In this document: in pieces, positions 32,833 through 42,060 of the stretch
Layout: each line of letters opens with the position of its first letter
How positions within the stretch are numbered: position 1 is the stretch's first letter
From: CALGFI01 sp036374435
Lineage (GTDB): Bacteria > Actinomycetota > UBA4738 > HRBIN12
Direction of reading: 5' to 3'
Length of the DNA stretch: 64,000 nucleotides
NCBI GenBank assembly: GCA_036374435.1
Contig: DASUTU010000123.1
Location: forward strand, 13,445-77,444
Translations under genes and position numbers: made by a program
Notes under the pieces: generated by a model
Database searches by the model: none
Seen by the model: only the letters and a program-made list of their open reading frames with translations
Told to the model about the DNA's origin: nothing

Positions 32833-33606
32833 TTGAACCCAGAGCAGAACGAACGGGACGGCCCCGTGCAGTTCTTCGTCGACGAGGGGCTGATCACGGA
32901 CGTCGTCCGGATCATCAAGACCGGCAAGGAGGCATCCGTCTACCTGTGCCGGGCCAATCCGTCCACCGGCGAGGACCTGCTCGCCCTGAAGGTCTATCAC
33001 CCGCTCGACCGCCGGGACTTCCGAGACGAATGGCTGTATCGAGACGGCGAATACATCAAGGAGCGCCGCGTCCGGGTGGCGCTCGAGAAGCGGACCCGGT
33101 TCGGCCGGGAGGTCCAGGGCGCCCTGTGGGTGGTCCGCGAGTGGGAGACCCTCGGGGCCCTCGCCGACGCGGGGGCGCCGGTGCCCCGGCCCCTGGACGC
33201 GACCGAGGAGGCCATCCTCATGACCTACATCGGCGACGAGGAGCACGCCGCGCCGCAGCTTCGGGCGTACCGCCCCTCGCCGGAGGAGGCCGAGGACCTG
33301 TTCGCGCAGGTCGTCCGCGCGATCGAGCACATGCTGTACCGCAACGTGATCCACGGCGACCTCTCGGCGTTCAACGTCCTGGTGTGGGAGGGGCGGGCCA
33401 TCGTCATCGACCTTCCGCAGGCCGTGGACCCCAGGAAGAACCGGCACGCGCCGACGCTGCTCGAGCGCGACGTGGTCCGGATCGCGGAGCACTTCGGCAG
33501 GTACGGAGTTCGCTCCTCGCCACAACGCATCGCGAAGGACCTGTGGACGGCGTGGCAGTTCGCCGACCTCGTCCCGGAGGACCTGCGGGTGGGGATCGAG
33601 ATCTGA
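32833..33606 (+). CDS. RIO1-family serine protein kinase
   Basis: A 257-aa kinase. The TTG at 32833 with AAAGGA 7 bp upstream is the best start; ATG 32773 would add 20 residues and lacks such a site. It has the P-loop KTGKEASVYLCR, the catalytic loop VIHGDLSAFNVLVW (HGDLSxxN) and the metal-binding IDLPQAVD in place of DFG, all as in RIO1. Archaeal and eukaryotic RIO1 act in small-subunit ribosome maturation; bacterial homologues are little studied. The gene stands alone behind a promoter, leader peptide and terminator and is convergent with the next gene. Confidence 0.9.
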   Translation: MNPEQNERDGPVQFFVDEGLITDVVRIIKTGKEASVYLCRANPSTGEDLLALKVYHPLDRRDFRDEWLYRDGEYIKERRVRVALEKRTRFGREVQGALWVVREWETLGALADAGAPVPRPLDATEEAILMTYIGDEEHAAPQLRAYRPSPEEAEDLFAQVVRAIEHMLYRNVIHGDLSAFNVLVWEGRAIVIDLPQAVDPRKNRHAPTLLERDVVRIAEHFGRYGVRSSPQRIAKDLWTAWQFADLVPEDLRVGIEI

Positions 33607-33609
33607 GGC

Positions 33610-33990
33610 TCAGCCCTCGCGCGCGCCGCGGAACTCGAGCACGTACCGCCAGCTCGAATCGTCCTCGGCGTGTTCGAAGTCCTGGAGCCGTCCGATCTCG
33701 CCGCCCGGAAGGAGCATGGGGAGGCCGATGTGGCGACCGTTCGGCCAGAGGTCCTCACGCGCGCGTTCCTCCATCCGGACCAGCGTGACCGGGCGGTCCC
33801 CCGGGGTCTCGAGCGGCTCACACCACTCGGACTCTTCGACCGGCAGGAGCTGTCGAAACCGCACGAACCGCACCGGCGCATGGAGGAGAACGGGTTCGCC
33901 GGGCGACTTCCACGCCTTGCCGAAGAACCGCCAGCGTTCGCCGTCGCGCGAGGTCTCGACCGCCCAGCACTCCTCGTTGCCCAGCGACAT
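33610..33990 (-). CDS. Hypothetical protein
   Basis: A 126-aa protein from ATG 33990 (MSLGNEECWAVETSRDGERW). It is rich in Trp, Arg and Glu, and has no signal peptide or membrane helix. The beginning (ETSRDGERWRFFGKAW) resembles a beta-rich DUF domain seen in actinobacterial proteins, but I cannot name a family. It ends 3 bp from the convergent RIO kinase gene and starts about 75 bp from vapC. Confidence 0.5.
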   Translation of the reverse strand: MSLGNEECWAVETSRDGERWRFFGKAWKSPGEPVLLHAPVRFVRFRQLLPVEESEWCEPLETPGDRPVTLVRMEERAREDLWPNGRHIGLPMLLPGGEIGRLQDFEHAEDDSSWRYVLEFRGAREG

Positions 33991-34063
33991 GGAACAGACC
34001 CTATGCCCGATCCCCGACAAACGTGACCGCTCCGACACAACGGACCGGCAGCCGGATCGGACG

Positions 34064-34495
34064 TCAGGAGGCCAGCGGATCCTCGATCCTCAGCCCCGGG
34101 AACCGTGTGAAGTCTCGATCCGAGGTGCAGAGCGTCGCCCCGTGCTCGATCGCGAGCGCGGCGACATGGGCATCCATCAGGAGGGGTCCGCGGGCCTTCC
34201 CCGCTTGGGCGAGCTCTCCGATCACCTCGAAATGCCGGCGCGTGGGCTGGACGATGCCGACGTTCGGCCGAGCCAGCCAGCCGGAGGCGATTCCCATCGC
34301 CTCGTCGGCCATCAGCGGGCGCTCGAAGACCCGAGCGTCAGTTCCAATACGCAGGAAGGCCAGCACCGAGACGAGCGCGAGGCCGACTTCATCCTCCGAA
34401 CTGAGGGCCTCCTCCAACCAGTTGACCGCCCGATCGTGGATGGGCGACAAGCGGTCGTACGCGTACAGCAGGAGGTTGGCGTCGATGAGGATCAA
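34064..34495 (-). CDS. vapC: VapC-type PIN-domain toxin
   Basis: A 143-aa PIN-domain endoribonuclease, the toxin of a type II toxin-antitoxin pair. The four acidic active-site positions are visible: Asp5 in LIDANLLLYAYD, a Glu in the middle helix, and Asp residues in LLMDAHVAALAIEHGATLCTSDRDF. It begins 4 bp inside the end of the vapB gene, so translation is coupled. VapC toxins usually cleave tRNA or 23S rRNA at a specific site; the target cannot be predicted. Confidence 0.92.
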   Translation of the reverse strand: MILIDANLLLYAYDRLSPIHDRAVNWLEEALSSEDEVGLALVSVLAFLRIGTDARVFERPLMADEAMGIASGWLARPNVGIVQPTRRHFEVIGELAQAGKARGPLLMDAHVAALAIEHGATLCTSDRDFTRFPGLRIEDPLAS

Positions 34496-34737
34496 CGGCG
34501 CCGGGGACCCTCGAGACGGTCGAGGAGCCCTTCGATGTCATCCACGTCGAACCCGGGCTTGAGGCCCATCGGCCGTGCCTCGACCTTGAATGGAGGAGGC
34601 GCCTTCGAACGGCGACTCAGCCCGGTCCTGAGGGTCTCGTTGACGAGGGCCTTGAAGCTCTTGCCGGTGCGCCGGCTCTCCTCGAGCAACCGCTCGGCCA
34701 CGTCGTCCTCGAGGGTGAGGGTCGTCCTGCGGCTCAC
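34492..34737 (-). CDS. vapB: VapB-type antitoxin
   Basis: An 81-aa antitoxin: an RHH DNA-binding N-terminus (RRTTLTLEDDVAERLLEESRRTGKSFKALVNETLRTGL) and a C-terminal toxin-neutralising tail rich in Pro and acidic residues. Start GTG 34737. TAGACT (34745-34750, minus strand) lies 7 bp before the start, so the transcript is probably leaderless. The promoter is covered by a CATGATG/CATCATG operator for autorepression by the VapBC complex. Confidence 0.9.
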   Translation of the reverse strand: MSRRTTLTLEDDVAERLLEESRRTGKSFKALVNETLRTGLSRRSKAPPPFKVEARPMGLKPGFDVDDIEGLLDRLEGPRRR

Positions 34738-34766
34738 ATCATGAAGTCTAGCATGATGACATCATG
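34737..34766 (-). promoter_or_regulatory. vapBC operator and leaderless promoter
   Basis: A perfect palindrome CATGATG-A-CATCATG lies at 34752-34766, with a third half-site CATCATG at 34737-34743. The -10 box TAGACT (34745-34750, minus strand) sits between them, so bound VapB would block RNA polymerase. Confidence 0.75.
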
Positions 34767-34888
34767 ATGCCTCGCAGCAACCGAGCAGAGGGCGCCACGC
34801 GCGGAGCGGGGGCCGGCTGGACCCGACGCCGTCGCTGCGGCATCCTGCCCCACCTAAGCGTTTCGCGTCCGATCGGCATCTTTCGTCC

Positions 34889-35407
34889 ATGCAGGCAGAG
34901 GGCAACGTCGTGCGGCTCCCGGTCGCGGAGGAGCGCCCCATGGACTTCTCGGCGTTCTTCGCCGAGGAGCACCGAGGGCTGTTCAAGCTCCTGTACTTCG
35001 TGACGGGGAACCGGGCGGATGCCGCCGAGCTGATGCAGGACGCATTCCTGAAGCTGTGGGAGCGGTGGGACCGGATCGATCGGATCTCGGACCCACGGGC
35101 GTACCTGTTCCGCGTGGCGTTGAACGGATCCCGGATGCGGGCGCGCGCCGCACGCCGGGCTGCGCGGAAGCTGGTCTCCGTCGCCGCGTCTCACGATCCG
35201 TACGACGAGGTGAACCTCAGGGAGGACGTCCGGAAGATGCTGCTGGGGCTTTCGCCGCGACAACGTGCCGCCCTCGTCCTGCTCGACCTGCACGGCCTCG
35301 ACTCCGACGAGGCCGCCCGGATCATGGGGATCCGTCCCTCGACGGTCCGGGCGCTCGCCTCGCAGGGCCGAGCCGTGCTCCGGGCCTCAGGAGGCCTGCA
35401 TGTCTGA
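34889..35407 (+). CDS. ECF-type RNA polymerase sigma factor (cassette 1)
   Basis: A 172-aa sigma-70 family factor. Region 2 is FFAEEHRGLFKLLYFVTGNRADAAELMQDAFLKLWERWDRI with the AYLFRVALNGSRMR helix, and region 4 is LLGLSPRQRAALVLLDLHGLDSDEAARIMGIRPSTVRALASQGR. The short N-terminus MQAEGNVVRLP is closely matched by the second factor at 36515 (MRAEGEVVHFP), so the two are paralogues. It overlaps the following membrane-protein gene by 8 bp, the usual sign of a sigma/anti-sigma pair. No Shine-Dalgarno sequence is evident before ATG 34889. Confidence 0.9.
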   Translation: MQAEGNVVRLPVAEERPMDFSAFFAEEHRGLFKLLYFVTGNRADAAELMQDAFLKLWERWDRIDRISDPRAYLFRVALNGSRMRARAARRAARKLVSVAASHDPYDEVNLREDVRKMLLGLSPRQRAALVLLDLHGLDSDEAARIMGIRPSTVRALASQGRAVLRASGGLHV

Positions 35408-36383
35408 GCTGAGGGAGGTGTTCGAGATGGTGACCAAACAGGCCGAGCCGGACCTCGACGTCTGGAGGGAGCAGGAGCGGCGCCAACGGCGGCACACAAA
35501 CCGTAGGAAGGTCGGCGTCTACGCCCTGGTGGCCCTGATCGCGATCGGCGTGGCGGCCGCAGCCGTGGGCCTGCTTCGCCGGGCCGACCCGGCGGGCGTC
35601 CCCGCCGACGACCCGAACGAGGTTCCACAGGAGCGACCGGAGGGAGCGCCGCCGACGGCGGGGGGGCTCGCCGGGCTCTGGCTCGAGGACGTCGCCGAGC
35701 GCGGGATCGCCGGAGCGGGCGTCAGTCCCACCGTCGTGTGGTTCACGGCGGACGGGCAGGTCCGGCTCGACAACGGAGGCGACCTGTCGTTCCCGTATTG
35801 CCCCGGGACCTACGCGCTCGACGGCGACCGGATCGCGTGGGACTGCGGCAACGACGAGTGGGTGATGAGGGCGGGGCTGACCGAGGACGGCTGGCTACGA
35901 GCCGTGGTGGTGGAGAGCCGGGCGGTCCCGGCGCCCGTGGGAGCGCGGCGCGGCTGGATGCGGGTGTTCCCGGGCTCGCCCGCAAGCGCGGCGATCCGGG
36001 TCGGTGGGGACACCGACTGGGCGCCCTACGACCTCGAGAACGCCTCGGCGTTCCAGGGCGTCTGGGTGAGCGACGACGGCGAGCTCCTGGTCTCGGTGGG
36101 GCTCACCGGCACCTACGAGATCCACGAGGCCGGCGGGCGGGGCGTCGAGCCGCTCGACGTCGGCACGGTCGAGTTGGACGGGGACGAGATCACGTTCACG
36201 AGCGGATCCGAATCTCCGAGCTGTGCCGAGGGCGACCGGATGGCCTGGTCGGTCGAACGCGGCACGCCCGCACCGGCGCCGGGGATCCACGGCGTGGTCC
36301 GTTCCACCGTGGGTGAGGACGCCTGTGCGGCTCGGGCCGAGCTCGACCTGGAGAGGATCTGGCTCCGGCTCAGCATCAGGTGA
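35400..36383 (+). CDS. Single-pass membrane protein, putative anti-sigma or sensor partner (cassette 1)
   Basis: A 327-aa protein: a ~38-residue basic cytoplasmic head (MSELREVFEMVTKQ ... RRQRRHTNRRK), one membrane helix (about 39-60, VYALVALIAIGVAAAAVGLL) and an outer domain of two similar beta-rich modules, GGLAGLWLEDV ... VVWFTADGQVRLDNGG and AFQGVWVSDDGELLVSVGLTGTYEIHE. Cys in YCPGTY/WDCGN and SCAEG/DACAA may form disulfides. There is no zinc-binding HxxxCxxC motif of classical ASD anti-sigma factors. The 8-bp overlap with the sigma gene suggests that the head binds the sigma factor. Paralogue of 37047-37994. Confidence 0.75.
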   Translation: MSELREVFEMVTKQAEPDLDVWREQERRQRRHTNRRKVGVYALVALIAIGVAAAAVGLLRRADPAGVPADDPNEVPQERPEGAPPTAGGLAGLWLEDVAERGIAGAGVSPTVVWFTADGQVRLDNGGDLSFPYCPGTYALDGDRIAWDCGNDEWVMRAGLTEDGWLRAVVVESRAVPAPVGARRGWMRVFPGSPASAAIRVGGDTDWAPYDLENASAFQGVWVSDDGELLVSVGLTGTYEIHEAGGRGVEPLDVGTVELDGDEITFTSGSESPSCAEGDRMAWSVERGTPAPAPGIHGVVRSTVGEDACAARAELDLERIWLRLSIR

Positions 36384-36390
36384 CGCGACA

Positions 36391-36428
36391 CCGACGGCCC
36401 GGCAGCCCTTTGGTTGCCGGGCCGTCGG
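36391..36428 (+). terminator. Terminator hairpin after cassette 1
   Basis: A perfect 14-bp inverted repeat (36391-36404 and 36415-36428) with a 10-base loop follows the cassette 1 membrane gene by 7 bp. Its core sequence is nearly identical to the hairpin at 38670-38697 that follows the secreted gene. Confidence 0.75.
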
Positions 36429-36514
36429 TTCGCACGCTCCGGCTCGGCCGCCCGGCTGCTCGAGCCGTAGGCTGATCGAATCTCACCGTGCCCGCTAGAC
36501 GCGAGGAGTGGCTC

Positions 36515-37054
36515 GTGCATCCATGGTCCATGCGGGCGGAGGGTGAGGTCGTGCACTTCCCGACCGAGCGCGTCGAGGCCAGGGCCCGCTTCGACGAGTT
36601 CGTCGAGGACGAACACGAACGCCTCTACAAGGCTCTGTACTTCGTGACCGGGAGCCGTGAGGACGCCGAGGACCTATCGCAGGAGGCGTTTCTCAAGCTC
36701 TGGGAGCGATGGGACCGGATCGATCGGATCGACGATCCGACGGCCTACCTGTTCCGGGTGGCGCTGAACGGATTCCGGATGCGGCGTCGCCGGGCGGCGA
36801 TGGCGCTCCGGAGACTTCCGCCGGTCCAGGGACCGCGGGACGAGTTCGCGGAGGCGGAGATGCGCGCGGACGTTCGCCTGCTCCTCCTCGGCCTCTCGCC
36901 CCGGCAGCGGGCCGCCCTCCTGCTCGTGGACCTGCTCGGGTACCCCTCCGAGCAGGCGGCGCGCATCCTGCGCGTCCGGCCGTCGACGGTGCGGAACCTG
37001 GCGAGCCAGGGACGACGGGCCCTCAGAGCGGCGGAAGGAGCGCGGGATGCCTGA
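36515..37054 (+). CDS. ECF-type RNA polymerase sigma factor (cassette 2)
   Basis: A 179-aa sigma factor from GTG 36515, which has GAGGAG 6 bp upstream; ATG 36530 would match the start of its paralogue exactly and GTG 36488 is also possible. Region 2 (EHERLYKALYFVTGSREDAEDLSQEAFLKLWERWDRID, AYLFRVALNGFRMR) and region 4 (LLGLSPRQRAALLLVDLLGYPSEQAARILRVRPSTVRNLASQGR) closely follow the factor at 34889, including identical stretches. It is 131 bp after the end of cassette 1 and overlaps the second membrane-protein gene by 8 bp, as in cassette 1. Confidence 0.9.
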   Translation: MHPWSMRAEGEVVHFPTERVEARARFDEFVEDEHERLYKALYFVTGSREDAEDLSQEAFLKLWERWDRIDRIDDPTAYLFRVALNGFRMRRRRAAMALRRLPPVQGPRDEFAEAEMRADVRLLLLGLSPRQRAALLLVDLLGYPSEQAARILRVRPSTVRNLASQGRRALRAAEGARDA

Positions 37055-37994
37055 CGTACAGGAGGTGTTCCGTATGGCCACCCAGAAGGTTCGTCCCGAC
37101 GAGGGCTTCGTCGATCGGCAGCTCGAGCACCAGCGACGGCGGAGCCGGAACCGACGAGTCGGCACCTACGTTCTGGTCGGAGCGATCGGCATCGTGGGCG
37201 CGATCGTCGCTTTCAGTCTCGGCTTCCGAGGCGACCAGCAGGTCCCCGCGACTCGGCCCACGCAAGCACCGGTCGTGGCGGAGGCTCTGGAGCTGAGCGA
37301 CCTCGTTGGTGTGTGGTTCGAGGTGGACGGATCGCACCTGCTCAACATCAGCCGGGACGGCTCGTACGCGCTGGACGACTCGGGTCTTCTCGACACCAGC
37401 CCCGATGACGCCGGATCCGTCGAGATCGGCGACGATGGGTCCATCCGCTTCGTGAGCAGCGCGGCGTCGCGAGAATGCACCCTTGGTGCCACGTGGGTCT
37501 GGAGATCTGCCGAGCTCGAGCAGCGAGGACTCCTGCGTGTCGCCGAGGCCGATACCGCCTGTCCCGCTGGGGTCCTCGGGTCATCCAGCTGGGGCCTGGT
37601 GGGAGGAGGCCCGGTGAGCCCGCTGAGCGAGCCCGTCCCGGGTCCCGACCAGCGGGAGGGGAGACCCATCACGAGGGACGACCTGATCGGGTTCTGGGAC
37701 AACCCCAATGGTCCTGGTCTGTTCCGGTTCTCGGCGGACGGGACGTTCGCGGGCTACTTCCCCGAGAGTCTCGATAGCCCGCCGCTCCTGACTGGGACCT
37801 GGGAGGTCCGGGGCAATCGGATTCGCCAGGTCTTCACGTCGACCCGAATCCCCGGATGCACCGCCGGCGACGTCGAAGTCTTTGAGGCGGAACTGATCGA
37901 ACTGGCGGACGGCGTCGCGCTGCGCACCAACGTGTTGCGAAGCTGCGGGGAGATCCTTCCGCCCCCCGTACAGGTGCGCATCTCTCCGCGATAG
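37047..37994 (+). CDS. Single-pass membrane protein, putative anti-sigma or sensor partner (cassette 2)
   Basis: A 315-aa paralogue of the cassette 1 partner. The head MPDVQEVFRMATQKVRPDEGF ... RRRSRNRRVG parallels that of the first (EVFEMVTKQ ... HTNRRKVG). The membrane helix is at about 40-60 (YVLVGAIGIVGAIVAFSLGF). Two outer modules follow: LSDLVGVWFEVDGSHLLNISRDGSYALDD and DDLIGFWDNPNGPGLFRFSADGTFAGYF with LTGTWEVRGNRIRQVF. Cys are spaced much as in the paralogue. It most likely holds the adjacent sigma factor at the membrane and responds to an extracellular cue; this is inferred from gene order. Confidence 0.75.
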   Translation: MPDVQEVFRMATQKVRPDEGFVDRQLEHQRRRSRNRRVGTYVLVGAIGIVGAIVAFSLGFRGDQQVPATRPTQAPVVAEALELSDLVGVWFEVDGSHLLNISRDGSYALDDSGLLDTSPDDAGSVEIGDDGSIRFVSSAASRECTLGATWVWRSAELEQRGLLRVAEADTACPAGVLGSSSWGLVGGGPVSPLSEPVPGPDQREGRPITRDDLIGFWDNPNGPGLFRFSADGTFAGYFPESLDSPPLLTGTWEVRGNRIRQVFTSTRIPGCTAGDVEVFEAELIELADGVALRTNVLRSCGEILPPPVQVRISPR

Positions 37995-38054
37995 GTGGTG
38001 TACGCGGTGGGAAGCCAACGTCGACCCCGAGCCTTTCGCTGGAAGGAGGCAGAC

Positions 38055-38537
38055 ATGAACCGCAGGCTTCTCTCGGTGCTCGCCGTCTTGGCGGTCCTCG
38101 GAGCGTCCGGAGTGGCGCACGCATCGCCACCAACAACCGCGAGCGGGACGTACGTCGTCACGGCCATCACCGGCTTCGCGCTCCACCCCGCCGGCCCAAA
38201 CGCCTTCGGCGAGCAGACCACGACAGGAGTCTTCGCCGGGACGTTGACGGGCACCTTCGAAGACGAGATCAGGTTCATCGTCCATCCCAACGGGCTCGTC
38301 GGGGCTCGGGGCACGTTGACCTGTGTCTGCACGGTCTCCGGAAGGTCGGGCACCCTGGAGTTCGTTCAGGTGAGCACCGGGGACTTCGAAGCGCAGGCCT
38401 TCGAAGGTCGCGCGATCATCACGCGGGGGACAGGAGACCTCGTCGGTCTTCACGGAGTTCTGCACTTGCTTGGCACCGTTGATCCAGGAGGACTGGCCAC
38501 CGTCAGCTACGCAGGGCAGATCAACTTCGCTCCGTGA
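38055..38537 (+). CDS. Secreted DUF3224-like barrel protein
   Basis: A 160-aa exported protein from ATG 38055, with GGAGG upstream and a signal peptide of about 23 residues (LLSVLAVLAVLGASGVAHA). The mature part is rich in Gly and Thr and almost all beta: SGTYVVTAITGFALHP, GVFAGTLTGTFEDEIRFIVHPNG, SGTLEFVQ and GDLVGLHGVLHLLGTVDPGG. The pattern fits DUF3224/allene-oxide-cyclase-like barrels. It lies 60 bp after the cassette 2 membrane gene, with a terminator after it, so it is probably co-transcribed and could be the effector or ligand of that system. Confidence 0.65.
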   Translation: MNRRLLSVLAVLAVLGASGVAHASPPTTASGTYVVTAITGFALHPAGPNAFGEQTTTGVFAGTLTGTFEDEIRFIVHPNGLVGARGTLTCVCTVSGRSGTLEFVQVSTGDFEAQAFEGRAIITRGTGDLVGLHGVLHLLGTVDPGGLATVSYAGQINFAP

Positions 38538-38669
38538 CCCGGTGGCCTCGAGCCGAGTCTCGGTGGTGAGCTGAGCGATGGCCCGTCGCCGCTGCCCCCG
38601 AGCGCAGGTACCCCCCGAGGCATGGCTAGCGGCTCCAGCCAGGACACCGAACGGCCCAGGACACCGAAC

Positions 38670-38697
38670 GGCCCGGCAGCCTCTCGGTTGCCGGGCC
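38670..38697 (+). terminator. Terminator hairpin after the secreted barrel gene
   Basis: A 9-bp stem (38670-38678 and 38689-38697) is flanked by further matching bases and preceded by two copies of an ACACCGAACGGCCC segment (38644-38657 and 38661-38674). It resembles the hairpin at 36391-36428. It also lies just downstream of the minus-strand clpC stop and may serve both directions. Confidence 0.65.
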
Positions 38698-38755
38698 TTC
38701 GGTCTTGCGGCCGGGCGGCCGGAGCCGCCCGACGTCCGGATCCTCCGCTACCGGA

Positions 38756-41248
<2,493 letters not shown>

Positions 41249-41655
41249 ATGACTCCCCCGGGGCCCACGGGCCCCTCTTCCTCTGGCGCAACAGCCCTCG
41301 GGGATCCTCGGACCCCGTCCTACCCCCGAGGCAGGTCGGGCGCCTCGATGGTGCGCTTTACAGCGCGCCTTCCGAAGCGCCCCACGTGGGTCAGTATACC
41401 CCTGGGCCCCGATACGGCCGTTCGGCCGACCCACTCACCCTTTCCCCGATCCACGCGTTCGTACCGTATATTCGGTCACGATCGCGTTCGGGATGAGCCG
41501 AAGGGAAAGATGTAGGCCGCCGCACGCGATATCGGCCGAATGGGCCAATTGAGATTCCCCCTTCTGGGGCATGGGCGGAAGCGCCGTCCTCGGAGAGGAT
41601 TCTTACGGCGAGCCGGATCTTCCCCGAGGATCCTTCCCCGGAAGGAGAGCTTCTG
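41249..41655. other. 407-bp intergenic region between clpC and the lone receiver gene
   Basis: No convincing gene is present. It holds a likely clpC -10 box (TATACT, minus strand, 41393-41398) and a near-palindrome ACCGTATATTCGGT (41463-41476), and it is more A+T-rich than its surroundings near 41460-41570. It is divergent, so promoters of both neighbours should lie here. I do not see HAIR, CIRCE or CtsR boxes. Confidence 0.5.
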
Positions 41656-42060
41656 TTGCGGATCCTGGTGGTCGACGACCACCCGGCGTTTCGCCGGGCG
41701 CTGACCTCTGCCCTGAGGCTGGTGAAGGACATCGAGGTCGTCGCCGAGGCCGGCGGGGGCGTGGAGGCGGCCGAACGCGCCGTCCAGGGCAACCCGGACC
41801 TGGTGTTGATGGACCTGTCCATGCCCGACCTCGACGGCATCGCGGCCATGCGCCGGATCCACGAGACCAAGCCGGATCTCCGGGTGGTCATCCTGACGGC
41901 GCACGCGGACCCCGGGGTCGAACGCGAGGCGCGCGAGGCCGGCGCCTCGGGGTTCCTCGCGAAGGGAACCGCCCTCGAGGAGCTCGTGGTCGTCCTGCAC
42001 GAGGCCGCCGACAACCGCCCACCCATTCGGCCGCCCGAGCCCGTGGAGGAAGTGATCTAG
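41656..42060 (+). CDS. Single-domain response regulator
   Basis: A 134-aa receiver without an output domain, from TTG 41656 preceded by GGAAGGAGAG. It has the acidic pair in LVVDDHPAF, the phospho-acceptor Asp in DLVLMDLSMPDLDG, Thr in VILTAHAD and Lys in SGFLAKGTALEEL. The sequence resembles the receiver half of NarL/LuxR-type regulators, but after the last helix it ends in a Pro/Glu tail (PPIRPPEPVEEVI) where the DNA-binding domain should begin. Its end overlaps the convergent lysS by 4 bp. Partner unknown. Confidence 0.88.
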   Translation: MRILVVDDHPAFRRALTSALRLVKDIEVVAEAGGGVEAAERAVQGNPDLVLMDLSMPDLDGIAAMRRIHETKPDLRVVILTAHADPGVEREAREAGASGFLAKGTALEELVVVLHEAADNRPPIRPPEPVEEVI

